This document shows, piece after piece, positions 33,176 to 46,200 of a stretch of DNA of 64,000 bases; the first letter of the stretch is position 1, and every line of letters starts with the position of its first letter. This DNA is from Ovis canadensis (taxonomy: Eukaryota > Chordata > Mammalia > Artiodactyla > Bovidae), in assembly GCF_042477335.2 (NCBI RefSeq), contig NC_091254.1:98605001-98669000 (forward strand), written 5' to 3'. The notes beneath the pieces were generated by a model. It did no database searches. It worked only from the letters and a program-made list of their open reading frames with translations, and was not told the DNA's origin. A program made the position numbers and the translations under genes.

Positions 33176-34230
33176 TTCACTGGAGAGAGTTGTGTGTTTT
33201 TTTCTCAAACAGCCAGAATTCACCTTCAGTTTGGTCCTCAGCAAGGACATTCTCAGACATGGGGATAAATACACAGCTGCCCAACCAGCCCGGAATGTGG
33301 CAGCTTCTCCCCATGGAAGACGTAAGGCAGCAGTCACAGGACCCACCGCGTCTCTGCACCCCTCTGCTTGACGGGGCAGCTGGAGTCTGCACCCCTCTGC
33401 TTGGCGGGGCAGCTGGGCAATGCTCCTGAATGAAGGGAGTGCCTGCCCCCAGCTCCTCTGCAAACCCGGGCATTCGCCAGCTCCAGGCAGGATACCACCC
33501 CCAGGAGAGCGGCCCCCAGGGCAGGTCCGGCTCGGCCGTCGGCCAGTCCCCCGCAGGACTGGGCACCTGTCAGCGTCCTCCAGGGGCCAGCCACCTGCCC
33601 TGAGGGGTTTCACTCTGCTCCGCAGGGTCCCTCGCTGCAGGCCAGCTTGTGAACAGGCCCCTCCTCTAGAACAAGAGCCCCTGCCTGTCGGGGCAGCAAG
33701 GTCGGTGATGGAGTTAACGTGGCTGCCAGGCTGTCCTGCTGCTGGGTGCAGAGCCGTGGGCCAGTTCGGGAGCCTGGCTGAGAGCTGGAGCGGCAGGCGG
33801 GCCCCCGTTTCTTGCTGGTGCCCTGCACAGCTAGGGCTCCCCGCCTGCGACAACAGGGAGACAGGGCGACGCTGCCGGCCAGCTCAGGCCCTGCTCACCC
33901 TGCTGGCTCCCATCGTGCCACCCAGACGCCCTCACACAGCCCTGGCCCCGGGGCGTCTGCTCAGGCTGGTACCCCAAGAACCAGCGTTGCGGGAGCGCAG
34001 TGTGTGGGAGCTGGGCGCCCCTGGGGAATGCGTTACTCCGTCACCAGGCCCAGCACATGTAAACCGACAGGCCCAGGCCGACGCTGCCCCTCATGCAGGG
34101 CCCAGGTGGCCCTGGGCCGGGGTCCTGCCCGCCCTCCCCAGGATCCCGTGTGGGGCTTCCAGCACCTCTGTTCACACCGAAGGGGTGCTGGGGTGGTGTC
34201 GGCTTGGTTCATTTTAAGGGAAAACAGCCA
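33176..34230. other. intergenic between convergent NAXD and CARS2
   Basis: About 1 kb. Contains a 34-bp direct duplication (CACCCCTCTGCTTG(A/G)CGGGG) near 33357-33418. No gene or transposon recognised. Confidence 0.5.
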
Positions 34231-34254
34231 CAACAGCAACTTTCACATGAAGGC

Positions 34255-34260
34255 TTTACT
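34255..34260 (-). terminator. candidate CARS2 poly(A) signal AGTAAA
   Basis: On the minus strand AGTAAA lies 33 nt after the CARS2 stop codon. No AATAAA was seen near it. If used, the 3' UTR is only about 60 nt. Confidence 0.4.
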
Positions 34261-34292
34261 GTGATTTAAAGGGCACAGAATTGTGGCAGTCC

Positions 34293-37200
34293 TCAGCTCC
34301 TGGGTTTGGGGTCTTCTGTCCTCTGATCCAGCAGCTCCCACGTGGACGAGCCGCTCCTGTCCTGGGGAGGCATGCGGCCCCAGGTGGGTGGACGGGCAGG
34401 TGTCGGGGCTCAGGAGCAGGCCCGAGCCAGGGGTGGGTGTGCTCCCGGGAGAGACGCCAGCGTCTGCGACGCCGGCTGAGCCCAGCCCCGCAGAGTGCTC
34501 ACCTTGATGCTGATGCCGTGGACAGCCAGGTCCCTGCGCAGCGTGTCGCAGGCCTCCAGCAGGGGCTGCCGCTCCAGGAGCCGCTGCTGCCTCGCCTCCC
34601 CAGGGGCCTCCCCGGAGGCCAGAGCAAACTGTCGGACCTTCAGCCGGAAGCGGACCAGCTCCTCCACCAGGCTGTGCAAGGCGGCCGGGCTGCCCGCCCC
34701 TGGAACACACTGAGGGATGCGGGGGTGTGTTGGGGTGAGTGGGGCAAGTGGTGTGTGCGGGGGTGTGAGCTGGGTGTGTAGGCGTGAGTGGGTGTGAACA
34801 GGCAGCCGAGGGCCTGGGGCGCATCTTCGTCCCAGCGTCCAGGCCGTGGGCTCTGGGAGATGCCGGCGTCCTGGCCCCACCCCGACCTCAGCAGGGGTGG
34901 GCTCTGGGAGATGCCGGTGTCCAGGCCCGGCCCCCTCTCTGGCACAGGATGGACTCAGAGGTGCCAGCGCCTAGGTGTCAGGATAGGAAAGCTGAGGAAG
35001 GCTCAGATGGGGGACCAGAGGCTGGCGCTGGATGCCTCTCGGGACGGGGCTGGGCCTCTGCCGTCCCGGGGACCCTGACGGGTGGGACCTGCAGAGCTCA
35101 CCACAGCTGCTGCGTCCACTGGGGGGTTCCCTACAGGACACAAGGGGCCCGGAGCACACTGCAGCCGCGGCGGACGCTGGTCTGCTCAGAACCTCATCAC
35201 CAGCTAATGCGTGCTAGCTCTCAGCATGCGTGCGCGCCTTCAAGGACCGTGACACGTCTTACACATGTGAGAAGTCTGGCCTTACACATTAAAACCAGCA
35301 TTTATGAAGGGAGAAAGCGTCTGTTACATGCTGGCATGTAGCGAAGTCCCGAAACAGGACTGAAAAGAGACGGCAAGCATACCTGTCGCTCGGCCAGAGA
35401 AATGCCCACCGTCTCAAAGAACTGCTCCACGGAGGCCACGATGGCCCCCAGCACGGCGGGGCTCCGGGCACCACGGGGCTCCTGTGACAGTCACCGGGGA
35501 GGGCGCTCAGAGGCCAGAGCGCGGCCCCCGCAGGCCAGCCTGGGCGGGCAGGGGGCGCAGCCCCCAGGGAGGCCGGGCGTGTGCTCTGCGCACCTGTACC
35601 GGTAGGTGGCCCCCCGGGGGTCACAGGGTCACGAGCCTCCGTGGAGAGCCTGGCCCGGGGCGGGCGGGCCGGGGGCCAGCTGGGGTCGCACCGCGGCCTC
35701 CACCCCTAGCTGACGTCGCTGTGACCCACTCAGACCCCGCGGAGCCCGGGAGGTGATGGCATATCCCGGGCTCCTGTCCACACCCGGGGCCCCAGTGCCC
35801 CCCTCGGGAGATGACTGCTCCTGGGGAGCCCTGGGGGCCCGGGCTGGGAGCGGGGCCGCCTGGCGGGATGGCAAGCGCGGCCCGGGAGTTACCTCGGCGG
35901 CCGCCTTCAGCTGCCTGTTCCCGTGGTGGACGAGGTCCATGACGGCATCCACCGCCCGCACTGTGTCGAAGTCGTCCGCCAAGGCCGCCTGCACGGCCGC
36001 CTTGGTGCGGCCCAGCCTGGGGGAGGAGAGCGCGGGGCTGTCGTCTGTCCCCCCCACATCCCCAGCTGTAGCGTCAGGTCCCCTGCGGGCCCCTCGCTCA
36101 CACATCCTGCACGCCCACCCGGCCATCCCTTGCCCCAGGATCCCCCGCTCCCCGGGCACAGGGGAGGCCTGGCAGAGCCCCGAGCAACCCCGCTGGAGAC
36201 GCAGAGCTCTGCTGTGCCTGCTCCTGCGCCCAGAGCTGCGTTACCCAGCGTAGCCGGCCCTCCGTGGACAGACACATGGACTCCCCGCTCGCCTGTGAGC
36301 AGGCCACCGTCCGCCCGTGCCCCCGCCCGGGGGTCCCATGGCCAACAGCTCCCGACCTCGCGGGTCCGGTGCTCGGCTCCATGCTGCGCTCCGCCGTGGG
36401 GGCCAGCAGGCCACTTCGTCTGTCTCTTCCCAACGCCCCTTCCCGAGCAGCCCCGGAGGAGTCCAGTCTCACCACTCTCCAGGGTCCCCAGGGGGCGACA
36501 CCAAGCCCCCAGACCCAGCGGCCTCAGCCCCTGGTGCCCCGACGGCCTCCTCTCGCCCCCGTCACCTCCCCAGCTTCTCACCGTCCCTGACGTCAGCCGC
36601 AGACCCCCTTCCTCCCCCACCCCCGTATCCTGGACGTGATTCAACGGCCTCCCGGGCCCGCTCCCCACCCGCCCCCACGCGGCTCACGCCTCGGGGCCCT
36701 CGCTGGGCACCCACCTTTCCCATAGCACGTCCTCCTGGACGGGGCCGCCGGCCAGCTGCCCCCTCACGTAGGCCCGCGCATCCTCCACGAAGGCGGCCGT
36801 GGCCCGCAGCAGGCGCCTGGCCTCCAGCAGGGCGCCCTCGCTGTAGTCGACGGCTGCGGGGTGGGGGCAGTCACGGGTGCAGCCTTGCCTGTGGGCCAGG
36901 GAGGGGCTGCCCCCTCTTGACCCTGCACTGGGGGGTGGCCCTGCTGAGGCTGCTGGTCAGGCCCTGGGCCCGCTCATCTCTGCCCGGCTCAGGACGTGGC
37001 AGGGGCGGCGGGAAGAACCCCAGGCCCCGTGAGGCGGAGGGGGGCTCAGGCCTGAGGGCAGACCTGTGGCCGCCGGGCGAGGGCAGCACGCCAACGGGGG
37101 GCGTCTCCCTGGGTCTCAGGGTCCCCAGGAGCCGTTGGACTCGGGCCACGCGGCCAGCTCACCTGACCTGTAGCTGCTCCGCAGGCAGAAGAGGCGGAAG

Positions 37201-40200
37201 ACGTCTGGAGAGGTGGAGCGGAGGAAGTCCTGGTGGGGGCACACGGGTGAGATGAGCCACTGACCCTCCGGCTGGACGGACGTTTCTCTGCACGGCCTTC
37301 CCCACCGGACGTTTCTCTGCACGGCCTTCCCCACCCACCTGCAGCCGTACCCGCCCGCGCTGCGCCTGCTCTCTGGCCGGACGGCCCAGCCCGCAGCCCA
37401 GCTCACCCCCGAGAGGACGGGCGTGGGTGCCTGTATTTCAGTGTGGTCAGCGCCTGTCTGAATCCCGCAGACTGCACTCTACTCAGAAACACTGAGCTGA
37501 GGAAGGTCCCCAGGCCTCACCAGGCCACCCCCGAGATCCACACGAAGACCCGTCTGACCGGGTTATCTCCGCATCCACGTCCGCCTCCTGACACTCCTCG
37601 GAGTGTGGAAAAGGGGTCTTTCCCAGTCCTTTTAGCCCCCCACACCAGCCAACTGGAGGCCCACCCAGGGGACGCTGCAGTCTGCACGTGAATTTACGCG
37701 GTCCCGAGCCCTGGGTCTTGACCTCCTGGAGACTGGCGCCTGAGTGCAGCCGTGACTACAGGGACCGCACCAGGATGGGGGAGAGACCCGGGGACCCGGG
37801 TGGGCCTCCCGCTCAGGGCAGCCTCCACGACGCGTCGGCAACGTGGGGGCCCCGAGAGGCATGCTACCTTAATGGTGATGTAGTTCTTGAGCGACTTGGA
37901 CATCTTCTCTCCTCCACCCTTCACGTGCAGGTGCCCTGAAACGAGAGTGCAGCAGCTCTTCAGGCGGGAAGGAGGAGCCCTCCCCGGAGCCCAGCCTCCG
38001 GGGACCCTGCCCCTCACTGCCCCCTCGTGGGTGCTGGCACAGAGCCCCCCGACCCGCTGGCCAGGAAGGGGGCCACGCCCACTGGCCGGGCATCACAACG
38101 CGGGGACCACCCTCCCCCTCCCATGACTCATAAACGGCGGGGGGGACACCCTCTGCTTCCATGGACTGCGGGCCTGAGCAGGCCTGAGTGCTTTCCCGCA
38201 GTAGCTGTTTCACCGGTGTGCCCCGCCCAGCACCATCTCAGTCCTGTGTATGTGAAAGATGGGGAACCTGAACCCCTCAGGACGCTTCCATCCGAGCCAG
38301 GACCTCCTCCAGGACCGCCTGGGCTCCAGGCTCACTTCCCAGGAAGCTCCTTTCCCAGCAGAAGGCTCGTGCACCTTCCCTGACATGCTTCACCCCAGGG
38401 TGCCCAAGGCCAACTTTCCTGAGAACTGGTTACAGCGCGGCTTCTAGAGAAACACCTGACCCTGAACACGCAACCCTAGAAGCACGCGGCCTATACCACG
38501 TGCAGCGGACGTCTCACAAAACCGACGGCGTCTGGAGAACGAAGCCCATCCGACTGCTGAGCCCCACGTCCACCTCCCTGTGTGCGCGGAGGCACGGGGT
38601 CGTGTGCGAGTTTGCGACCCCAGGGACCATAGCCTCCAGGCTCCTCTGCCCCTGGGATCCTCCAGGCAAGAACACTGGGGTGGGCTGCCATGCCCTCCTC
38701 CGGGGGATCCAATGGGCCCAGGGATGGAACCGCGTCTCTTACGTCTCCTGCTTTGGCAGGTGGGTTCCTTACCACTGCACCACCCGGGAAGTCCAGGAAA
38801 ATAGATCGCTTCTCCAGGTGTTGGGACACGCCACTGTTCCTCCAGAACACGGAGCGAACCCTCCCACCCGCCCGCATCTAAACGACGGGACCCACATGTG
38901 TGCACACGGGCCTCCGTGAGCGCTGGCACTGCTGACGCTGCCACCTGTGCCCAGACCCACGGTCACCCGGGGCGCCGGCGCTGACGGCAGGCCCCGCGTC
39001 CTCACGAGCAACACCAGCGGTTAACACGGGGTCACCCGATCCCGGCCCAGGGACGGGAGCACTGCCTCACCGGGCCCTGTGACTCCTCCCCGCACGGGCT
39101 GCGGCACTCTGCTCTCCCGTCCCTCACCCAGGGGGAGACGGTTCCACGTGGCTTCTGAAGAGAGGTGTGGGCCCCTGACGGGAAACACGCGGGTCCTGGG
39201 GGCCCTGCTGGTCCCTGCCTGGGAGCCCCGGAGGAACGGCTCATCGGGTGCTGGGCCGGCAGGAGGGAGTGATTCCGGCCACTGTCGAGCTCGGAGCAGC
39301 GCACAAAGTAGACGCCAGACCTCAGCTCCGGCGCCGGGGGCAGCAGCCTGGCCCGCCGCTCAGCCGACCTCGGGCAACACCAGGCTGGGGTCACGTGGAC
39401 TGTGAGGGGCCCCGGCAGGGCAGACGCTGGGGCTGGGCAGCTCGGGGCTGGGAGCAGGCGCGAACTTGGGGTGAAGGAGACGCGGCAGTGAGCGCACCCC
39501 CGTCACCGTGGCGACCTCGCCGCGGACCGGAAGCAGCTTCACACGTGCTGAAGCCGGAGCTGCTGCCTTTAGTACCACCTGGCCAGAAAACCCGGCTCCC
39601 TGAACCCAGGGACTCACGAGGCAGTGCCTGTGCCCACGCCGCTGCTCACCTGTGGCTCCCGACCTGACCCGCACCGAAGCCCTGTACCCCCCGCCCTCCG
39701 ACAGCTCCAGGGCCCGTCCCAGGGCGGCGGTGACACCAGCGGGCGGCGGCCCTGCGACCTCTGCCAGGACGGGGCCACGCTCACGCCCCCGGGCTTCACG
39801 GGGTCTCCAGAGCCGCCTGCTCGGGACGCCGCCGCTTCACCCCTCGCTGTGCGCTCCTGGGAGTGGACGGCTGGTGTCAATCACGAGCTGCCGAAACAGT
39901 GAGGGGAGAGCGGTGCTCTCAGAGGCTGACAGACGCTCGTGGTGATGCCGCCACAGCTCCAGGCCGGCGCAGTCATGATCACTAGGGCGGCCCGCTGAGA
40001 CCCCTCGTCACAGCTTCACCGAAAGGAACTTCCATGGAACAGCACTGCTGGTTTCCGAATTCTCTTCAGCTCACATTTCAGTTCCAAAAGACGCACTCGG
40101 CTTTCCCGCCCAAGGAAATTCTCGTCCGACCGACTGCACGCCAGGGACCGTTGGAGGGGCGGCTGTTCCTTGTTCTGTGAGCTGATCTTTTGTTGCTCAG

Positions 40201-43200
40201 CGGCTCAGGCGTGTCCGACTCCTTCCGACCCCACGACTGCAGCACACCAGGCCTCCCCGTCCATCACCAGCTCCCGGAGCTCACTCAAACCCATGTCCAT
40301 CGAGTCGGTGGTGCCATCCAGCCATCTCATCCCCTGTCGCCTCCTTCTCCTCCCACCTTCAATCTTTCCCAGCATCAGGGTCTTTTCCAGTGAGTCGGCT
40401 CTTTGCATCAGGTGGCCAAAGGATTGGAGCTTCAGCCTCAGTCCTTCCCGGGAGTGTTCAGGGCTGCCCTCCTTTAGGACGGGCTGGACCGACCAGCGGC
40501 CGTGGGTGCACCCAGTGGGGCTCTCGCAGAGCTGACGGGACAGAGGCGGGCAGAGCGGCGGGAGCCGGCACTCACCAGAATGCAGGAAGTAGTTGCCCCA
40601 CTGCGGGCACTGGTGGAAGGCCTCGCACTGGGCGATCTCGTTCTCGTGGTGCGGGAACGCCAGGTCCACGCCGCCCGAGTGGATGTCCAGCCGACTTCCG
40701 AACACCAGACTGCAAGGCACGGGGCAGAGCAGGGAGTTACCCGGGTCCAGCCACACCGTCTCCACGCCCTTCCTGAGGTCACGCCTGCCAGCCCTCTGCA
40801 CACACCAAACGGAGCCCAGTTCTAAACGCGTGGTAATCCGGCTGACGCATGCAGAAACTGAGATTCTGTTTTCACGTCATGAAAACCCCGAGTTCACAGC
40901 TTTTTCTCCTCGTAAAGACACTCTACTTTCTCTGCTCTGCACTGAAGATGTGGTTTTAAAAACATCAAAAAGTATGCATGCTCCGCTGACCGAGCCGGGC
41001 ACCGCCCCAGCGTCCAGATCAGCACAGGTGAGGCTTACCTGGCGATGGTGGAACACTCGATGTGCCAGCCGGGCCTCCCGTTGCCCCACGGGGAGCCCCA
41101 GAAAGGCTCCTGGGGCTTCGCCGCCTTCCACAGTGCGAAGTCGCTGGCATGCCGCTTGTCGGAGTCAACTGCCAACGACAAGTGGTCCGTCAGCAGAGGG
41201 AACCCAGAGCCAACATCACAGCGGCCACGGAACAGCCGGGACGCCCACCCCAGAGTCCGCTCCTCGGGGAGGCAACCACACGTCTCTCCTGCAAGTCTTT
41301 TCTCCTTCCCACGTGCAGGCCGCAGCCCCCAGACCCCCTGACCAGAGCACGCCAGAAGCAGGCGGACCCCCAGCTGTCGGCCAAGAAAATTTTTTCTTAT
41401 TTTTCCCTAAAAGGCATTGCTGATGCTGGAATGTGTACTGGGCGTTCCCTCCCCGCTTCCCGAGGGCCAGGCCACTCCTTGCCGGCGTGGACGGTCAGGG
41501 CAGCGGGAGGCGCGCCTGGAGCAGAGATGACAAGCACGGCTCAGGAGTCCGCACACAGCCAGGGACAGGGCCGATGGGACGCGGTCCGCGGGGCGGGGCT
41601 TGTGCCTGGAAACACCTGCTCTGCTGGGGTTCTGATCGCTTGTGTTTGACTCTGTTACGTAGTATCCTTTCTAAAGTGTTTTTAATATAGTGCTATACAC
41701 TTCCTATTGCTTCTCTATAAAACCGACTTTGACCTAACAGAACCCTGGAGCAGAAGCGGGTACAGGAACAGACACAAACATGGCAGGAAGGCGCCAGATG
41801 CTGAAACACACACGGGAACCTGCTACAGGGGAAATTCACACGGCGTTTACACACGATGGACCACCTCGGACAAGAGCGGCAGGACGGACCAGAGTGTTAA
41901 GACAGGGCACACGGACGAGCCTGTGCGCAGAGGTGACTGGGGAGGAATGAGAGGCCGGGGAGCCCCAAGACCTCCACGTGAGCTCTGGTCCAAAACCCCT
42001 AAATTTAAACCTCAGCCGCGACCGACGTCTGAGGAGCAGGCCTTCTCACCCCCGACCCGCCTCGGGAAGGTCTGGCTCTCTCCCCGGAAGCCCCGCAGGA
42101 GGTGGGGGGACCCACCTGGCTCTCCCGCCGGCACGGGTGCCACGCCAACCAGCTTGCCGTACCTGTCGCCTCGCGACTGCAGGTCGAAGTAGACGTTGCC
42201 TGTTTTGTTAAAGGAATGGTGAAGCCCACTTCTCAGCCGTCAACATCCGCGTCTACGCGCGCATCACAGCTAACAGTGTTAGAACTCAAACACAGGACGC
42301 GGCCTCTAGCCCCAGCTGGCCCTCCCTCATGTCTAAACCGCCCTGACCTAGGGAAGCACGCGTGCGGACGCGCCGCGGCCGTCCAGCGGTGGAGGCGGAA
42401 ACACAAAGGGAAGGTTGCTGGGTTCACTGGCGGCCTGCATTCAGCTCTGGCCATGTTACACACCCACCAACCGAGACGCCCCTTCCTAGTCCAGACACCG
42501 CGAGAGCACCCTGCCGCTCAGACCGCAGGCAGCTCCTCACATGCATTACCGTGGGGCGCCTTCCCTGAGCTGCACGCGGGCTCCTGGGCGCCCTGCGGAG
42601 CCAGGGCGGCCCCCGCCCCTGACCCATGAGGTGGCGGTGGGGAAGGAGCCACGTTCAGGAGGGCTGCGGCCAGAGGCACTGCGCTCCTGACGGCCGGTGC
42701 ACCCCACGGTCAGTGCCGGGCCGCGGTCAGTGCCGGGCCGCGGTCAGCTGAGACTTTTCAGCTGGACCTGCCTAGCTCCGACCCCGCCCTGACCCTCGTC
42801 TGCACCGCCCTTCTCGGCCTTGAGGGTGGGGGCTCACCTTCCGTCTGCACCGCCCTTCTCGGGGGCCGTGGCCTGGACGGGGGGCTCACCTTTTGCTGTG
42901 CAGTAAGCATGCCCGTTGGCGATGAGTCTCTCAATGAAGGCGACGATCTGAGGCACGTGCTCGGTAACCCGTAGGTAGGCGGTGGGTGGGAGGACCTGCA
43001 GGAGGGCACGGACCTGCAGTCTCCCCGGCCCCACACGGACAGAGGCCCCGCTGGACCGGCTCCATCGCTCGGGCTTCTCACCAGCCACCTACCTTCAGGG
43101 CTGCCATGTCCTGTTTGAAGTCTTCTTCGTAAAGACGGGCCAGGGACGCGGGCGACACGCTCATCTGCAAGATAATGAGGCGGGGGTCTGTCTGCAGGGG

Positions 43201-46200
43201 TCAGGATGGGGCCTTGGAGGGCAGCTGCCTCCACGGGCACTGCTCACAGAGAGCCCTGTGCCTGCTTTTCCCCAACCCCCCCAAAACGAAAATCATCCTG
43301 GAAACTGCAGCCTGGGGATGTTTACTGAAGAGATGAACCCGGTGGGCAGAGTGTCCTCTTCACGGCAGCCGTGGGCAAGACAACACATGCCTCTCTTAGC
43401 TCTCTTTGCAATGTGGAGACGGTGCCACTGAATCCCCCTAGACGGCCCCGGGGCCCCGTGTACACGGTAAGGCTCCGGGGACGGAAGACACCAGGTCGGG
43501 TCGCCAGGCCCAGTGGCTCCTCCCGAGTGGCCCCTGGTGGCGGAGCAGGCCTCCCCAAGAAGCAGTCAGCCAGCATCCGCCAGGGGCAAAGGCCAAGCAA
43601 ACCACAGACCAAACACCCAGCGTCACTGTGCTGCTTTGGAAGTTTTTCTGACGGCACGCAATTCTGGACCCAAAGAGCAGCAGATGGCCTGATGAGTTGG
43701 CCTGGTTTTCGGAGTTTTCCTCATGAGTTTCCTGAGCAGTAATCCTCTCCTGGGGGCGGGAGGGAAGTGTGCCCCCGCCCGGCCCCTCCCGGAAAGCAAA
43801 TACCTTCACTCTCCTCGCACGGTGTGCAGGCCCTGGGCACGCAGTGCGCTGAGCCGTGATGCACACGAGTGCACACACACACGCCCTCAGCCACAGATCC
43901 ACGCGTGGCACACGAGTGAGTGTGCTCACACACACACGGGGGCAGACCACGTGTGACGCCCTGCTCAAGGACACGCGTGCACACCCTGGGTGGCCGCTGC
44001 CAGCGCCTCCAGAAGAACCTGAAACTGAGCACCTCGTTCAGGCGCTGCTGAGGACCCGCCAGACCACGGTCATGGTGGCGCTAACGATAAACAGTGCCTT
44101 CTCACTGCATCTCTGACCTGAGTCTCTCCTGTTCGGAGGGAGCTTGAACATCTCGAGTGTTTAGGGGCCATCTGCATTAAACCGTCTGAAGTTAACCATG
44201 GCCCTTAAAGTCTTATTGATATGAAGGAAGTACTTTCAAGAAAAGAAATAGACCTTTTATCCTCCATATGAATTTCAACTGTTTCCAAACGTCTTTCAAC
44301 TTTACGGTTATTTTATGGCACGCAGAAAATTTCATTTTTATATTTAGCGATCTTTTACATTTCTCAACCTTTTCTGGGTTTGGAAACAAACTTAGCAAAG
44401 CCTTCTGAACAGGAGGCTACAAAAAAGCGCTCCATGGTTCACTCTAATAATCCGTGCTTCCACATCTTTATGTGAAATCTCTGATCAGCTTCAACTCTGG
44501 TTGTGAGCCATATATCCAACTTTGGTTTATTTCTTCCCCCAGATGGCTGCCCAACTGTCAACTTCTTACTGAGTAATTCTTCTGTTCCCCGCTGATGTGA
44601 AATGCCACCTTTACCAAATTTCCATAATTTACTGTGTCTGTCTCTGGACATTCTAGCGTGCCCCATCGCCTGTCTCTTGGTATAACTGTGAATTGGTGTT
44701 TCATCTCCACGGTCTCCAGACACAGAAGGCAGGCAGGGGCGGAGGGGACAAAGGAGGCTTGCGGGGGCGGGGGGCGGTCAGCATCGCCACAGATGTGGAG
44801 GGCGCGTCGGCCTGGACCTTGTGTGCAGACACACAGGTTCCCCCAGGCCTGGCCTGCCTCTACTGCTGCTGCTGAGTCGCTTCAGTCATGTCCGACTCTG
44901 TGTGACCCCATAGACGGCAGCCTACCAGGCTCCCCTGTCCCTGGGATTCTCCAGGCAAGAACACTGGAGTGGGTTGCCATTTCCTCCTCCAGCCTGCCTC
45001 TACAGAGCTGTGCAAAAGGGGAAAGAGTAAAGAAAAACAAACAACTTTCTGCAGCTCCTGAACCGTTAGGAGTCGCTGGGCGCCTCCTCCTCCGGCCTCT
45101 CCTTTTACGGACTTGCTCTGCTCGGCCTGCCTTTCTGCTCGCCCCTGGGAACTCCAGACGCAGGCGTTCTGGCTCTGGTGACACAGGACACGTAGGGTCC
45201 TTCACACGCACACCGGGGGCCCTCTGCTCACAGTGGCTCCTCTCGCCCCCTCGGCGGGACCCTCGGGACGGTCACCGGTGACTGTGGGCCGGAAGTGGAC
45301 ACAAGCTGCTGCTGGCGTGGGGGACAGTGAATCAGACCCCGAAATGAAGCAACTGGACCGGAACCTCCAGGCCCCTGGGCCCCCCAAGAGGGGCTCATGC
45401 TGCTCTCTCCACGGGACTGCCTGCAGGGGGCGCTGCTGACACACTGGCCGGGGCTCTGAGAGCCCAGGCCGGCCCAGGGGTGGGGGAGGAGGCTCTTGAG
45501 AGTCCCTGGGCTGCAAGGAAATCTACCCTGAATATTCACTGGAGGGACTGATGCTGAAGCTCCAGTACTTCGGCCGCCTGATGTGAAGAGCCAGCTCGAT
45601 GGCAAAGACTCTGATGCTGGGAAAGGTTAGGGGCAGGAGAAGGGGGCGTCGGAGGATGAGATGGTTGGATGGCATCACCGACTAGACGGACAGGAGTTTG
45701 AGCAAGCTCCGGGAGTTGGTGATGGACAGGGAGGCCTAGTGTGCTGCAGTCCATGGGGCTGCAGAGAGTCGGACACGACTGAGCAACTGAACAACAACGA
45801 TCCCTGGACTGAGCACTATCCCAGGCAGGCAGGGGACCTTGAATGCGCGTCCAACCTTCCTCCCGGAGAGAAGGGCACGCAGGCCAGGGTTCCAAAGCAC
45901 AAACACAGTAACTCCGCTTCAATCGCCAAGACATTTAGTATCATTTTTCTTAACAAAATGTAACCCTGTGAATATACCTTGTTTCTTTTCATTACTCCCC
46001 CAGAAATCCTCGTGCCGCTTTTATTCCTGACAAACAATAAAACTCTGCCAAAAGTTAATGTCAAGAAAGTGATTCAGAGAAAAGAAATATAATTTAAACT
46101 ATTTTAAGAGCACACACTGAAGCAGATGGCATGAAGGATACGGCCATCGTCAAGAAAAAACCTTGCCTCTGGTAAAAAGAACAGCCTTTTTGTTGGACAC

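Noticed and set aside
36317-37255. Plus-strand open frame of 312 codons over CARS2 exons 10 and 11
   Set aside because: Antisense shadow of CARS2 exons and GC-rich introns, with no domain.
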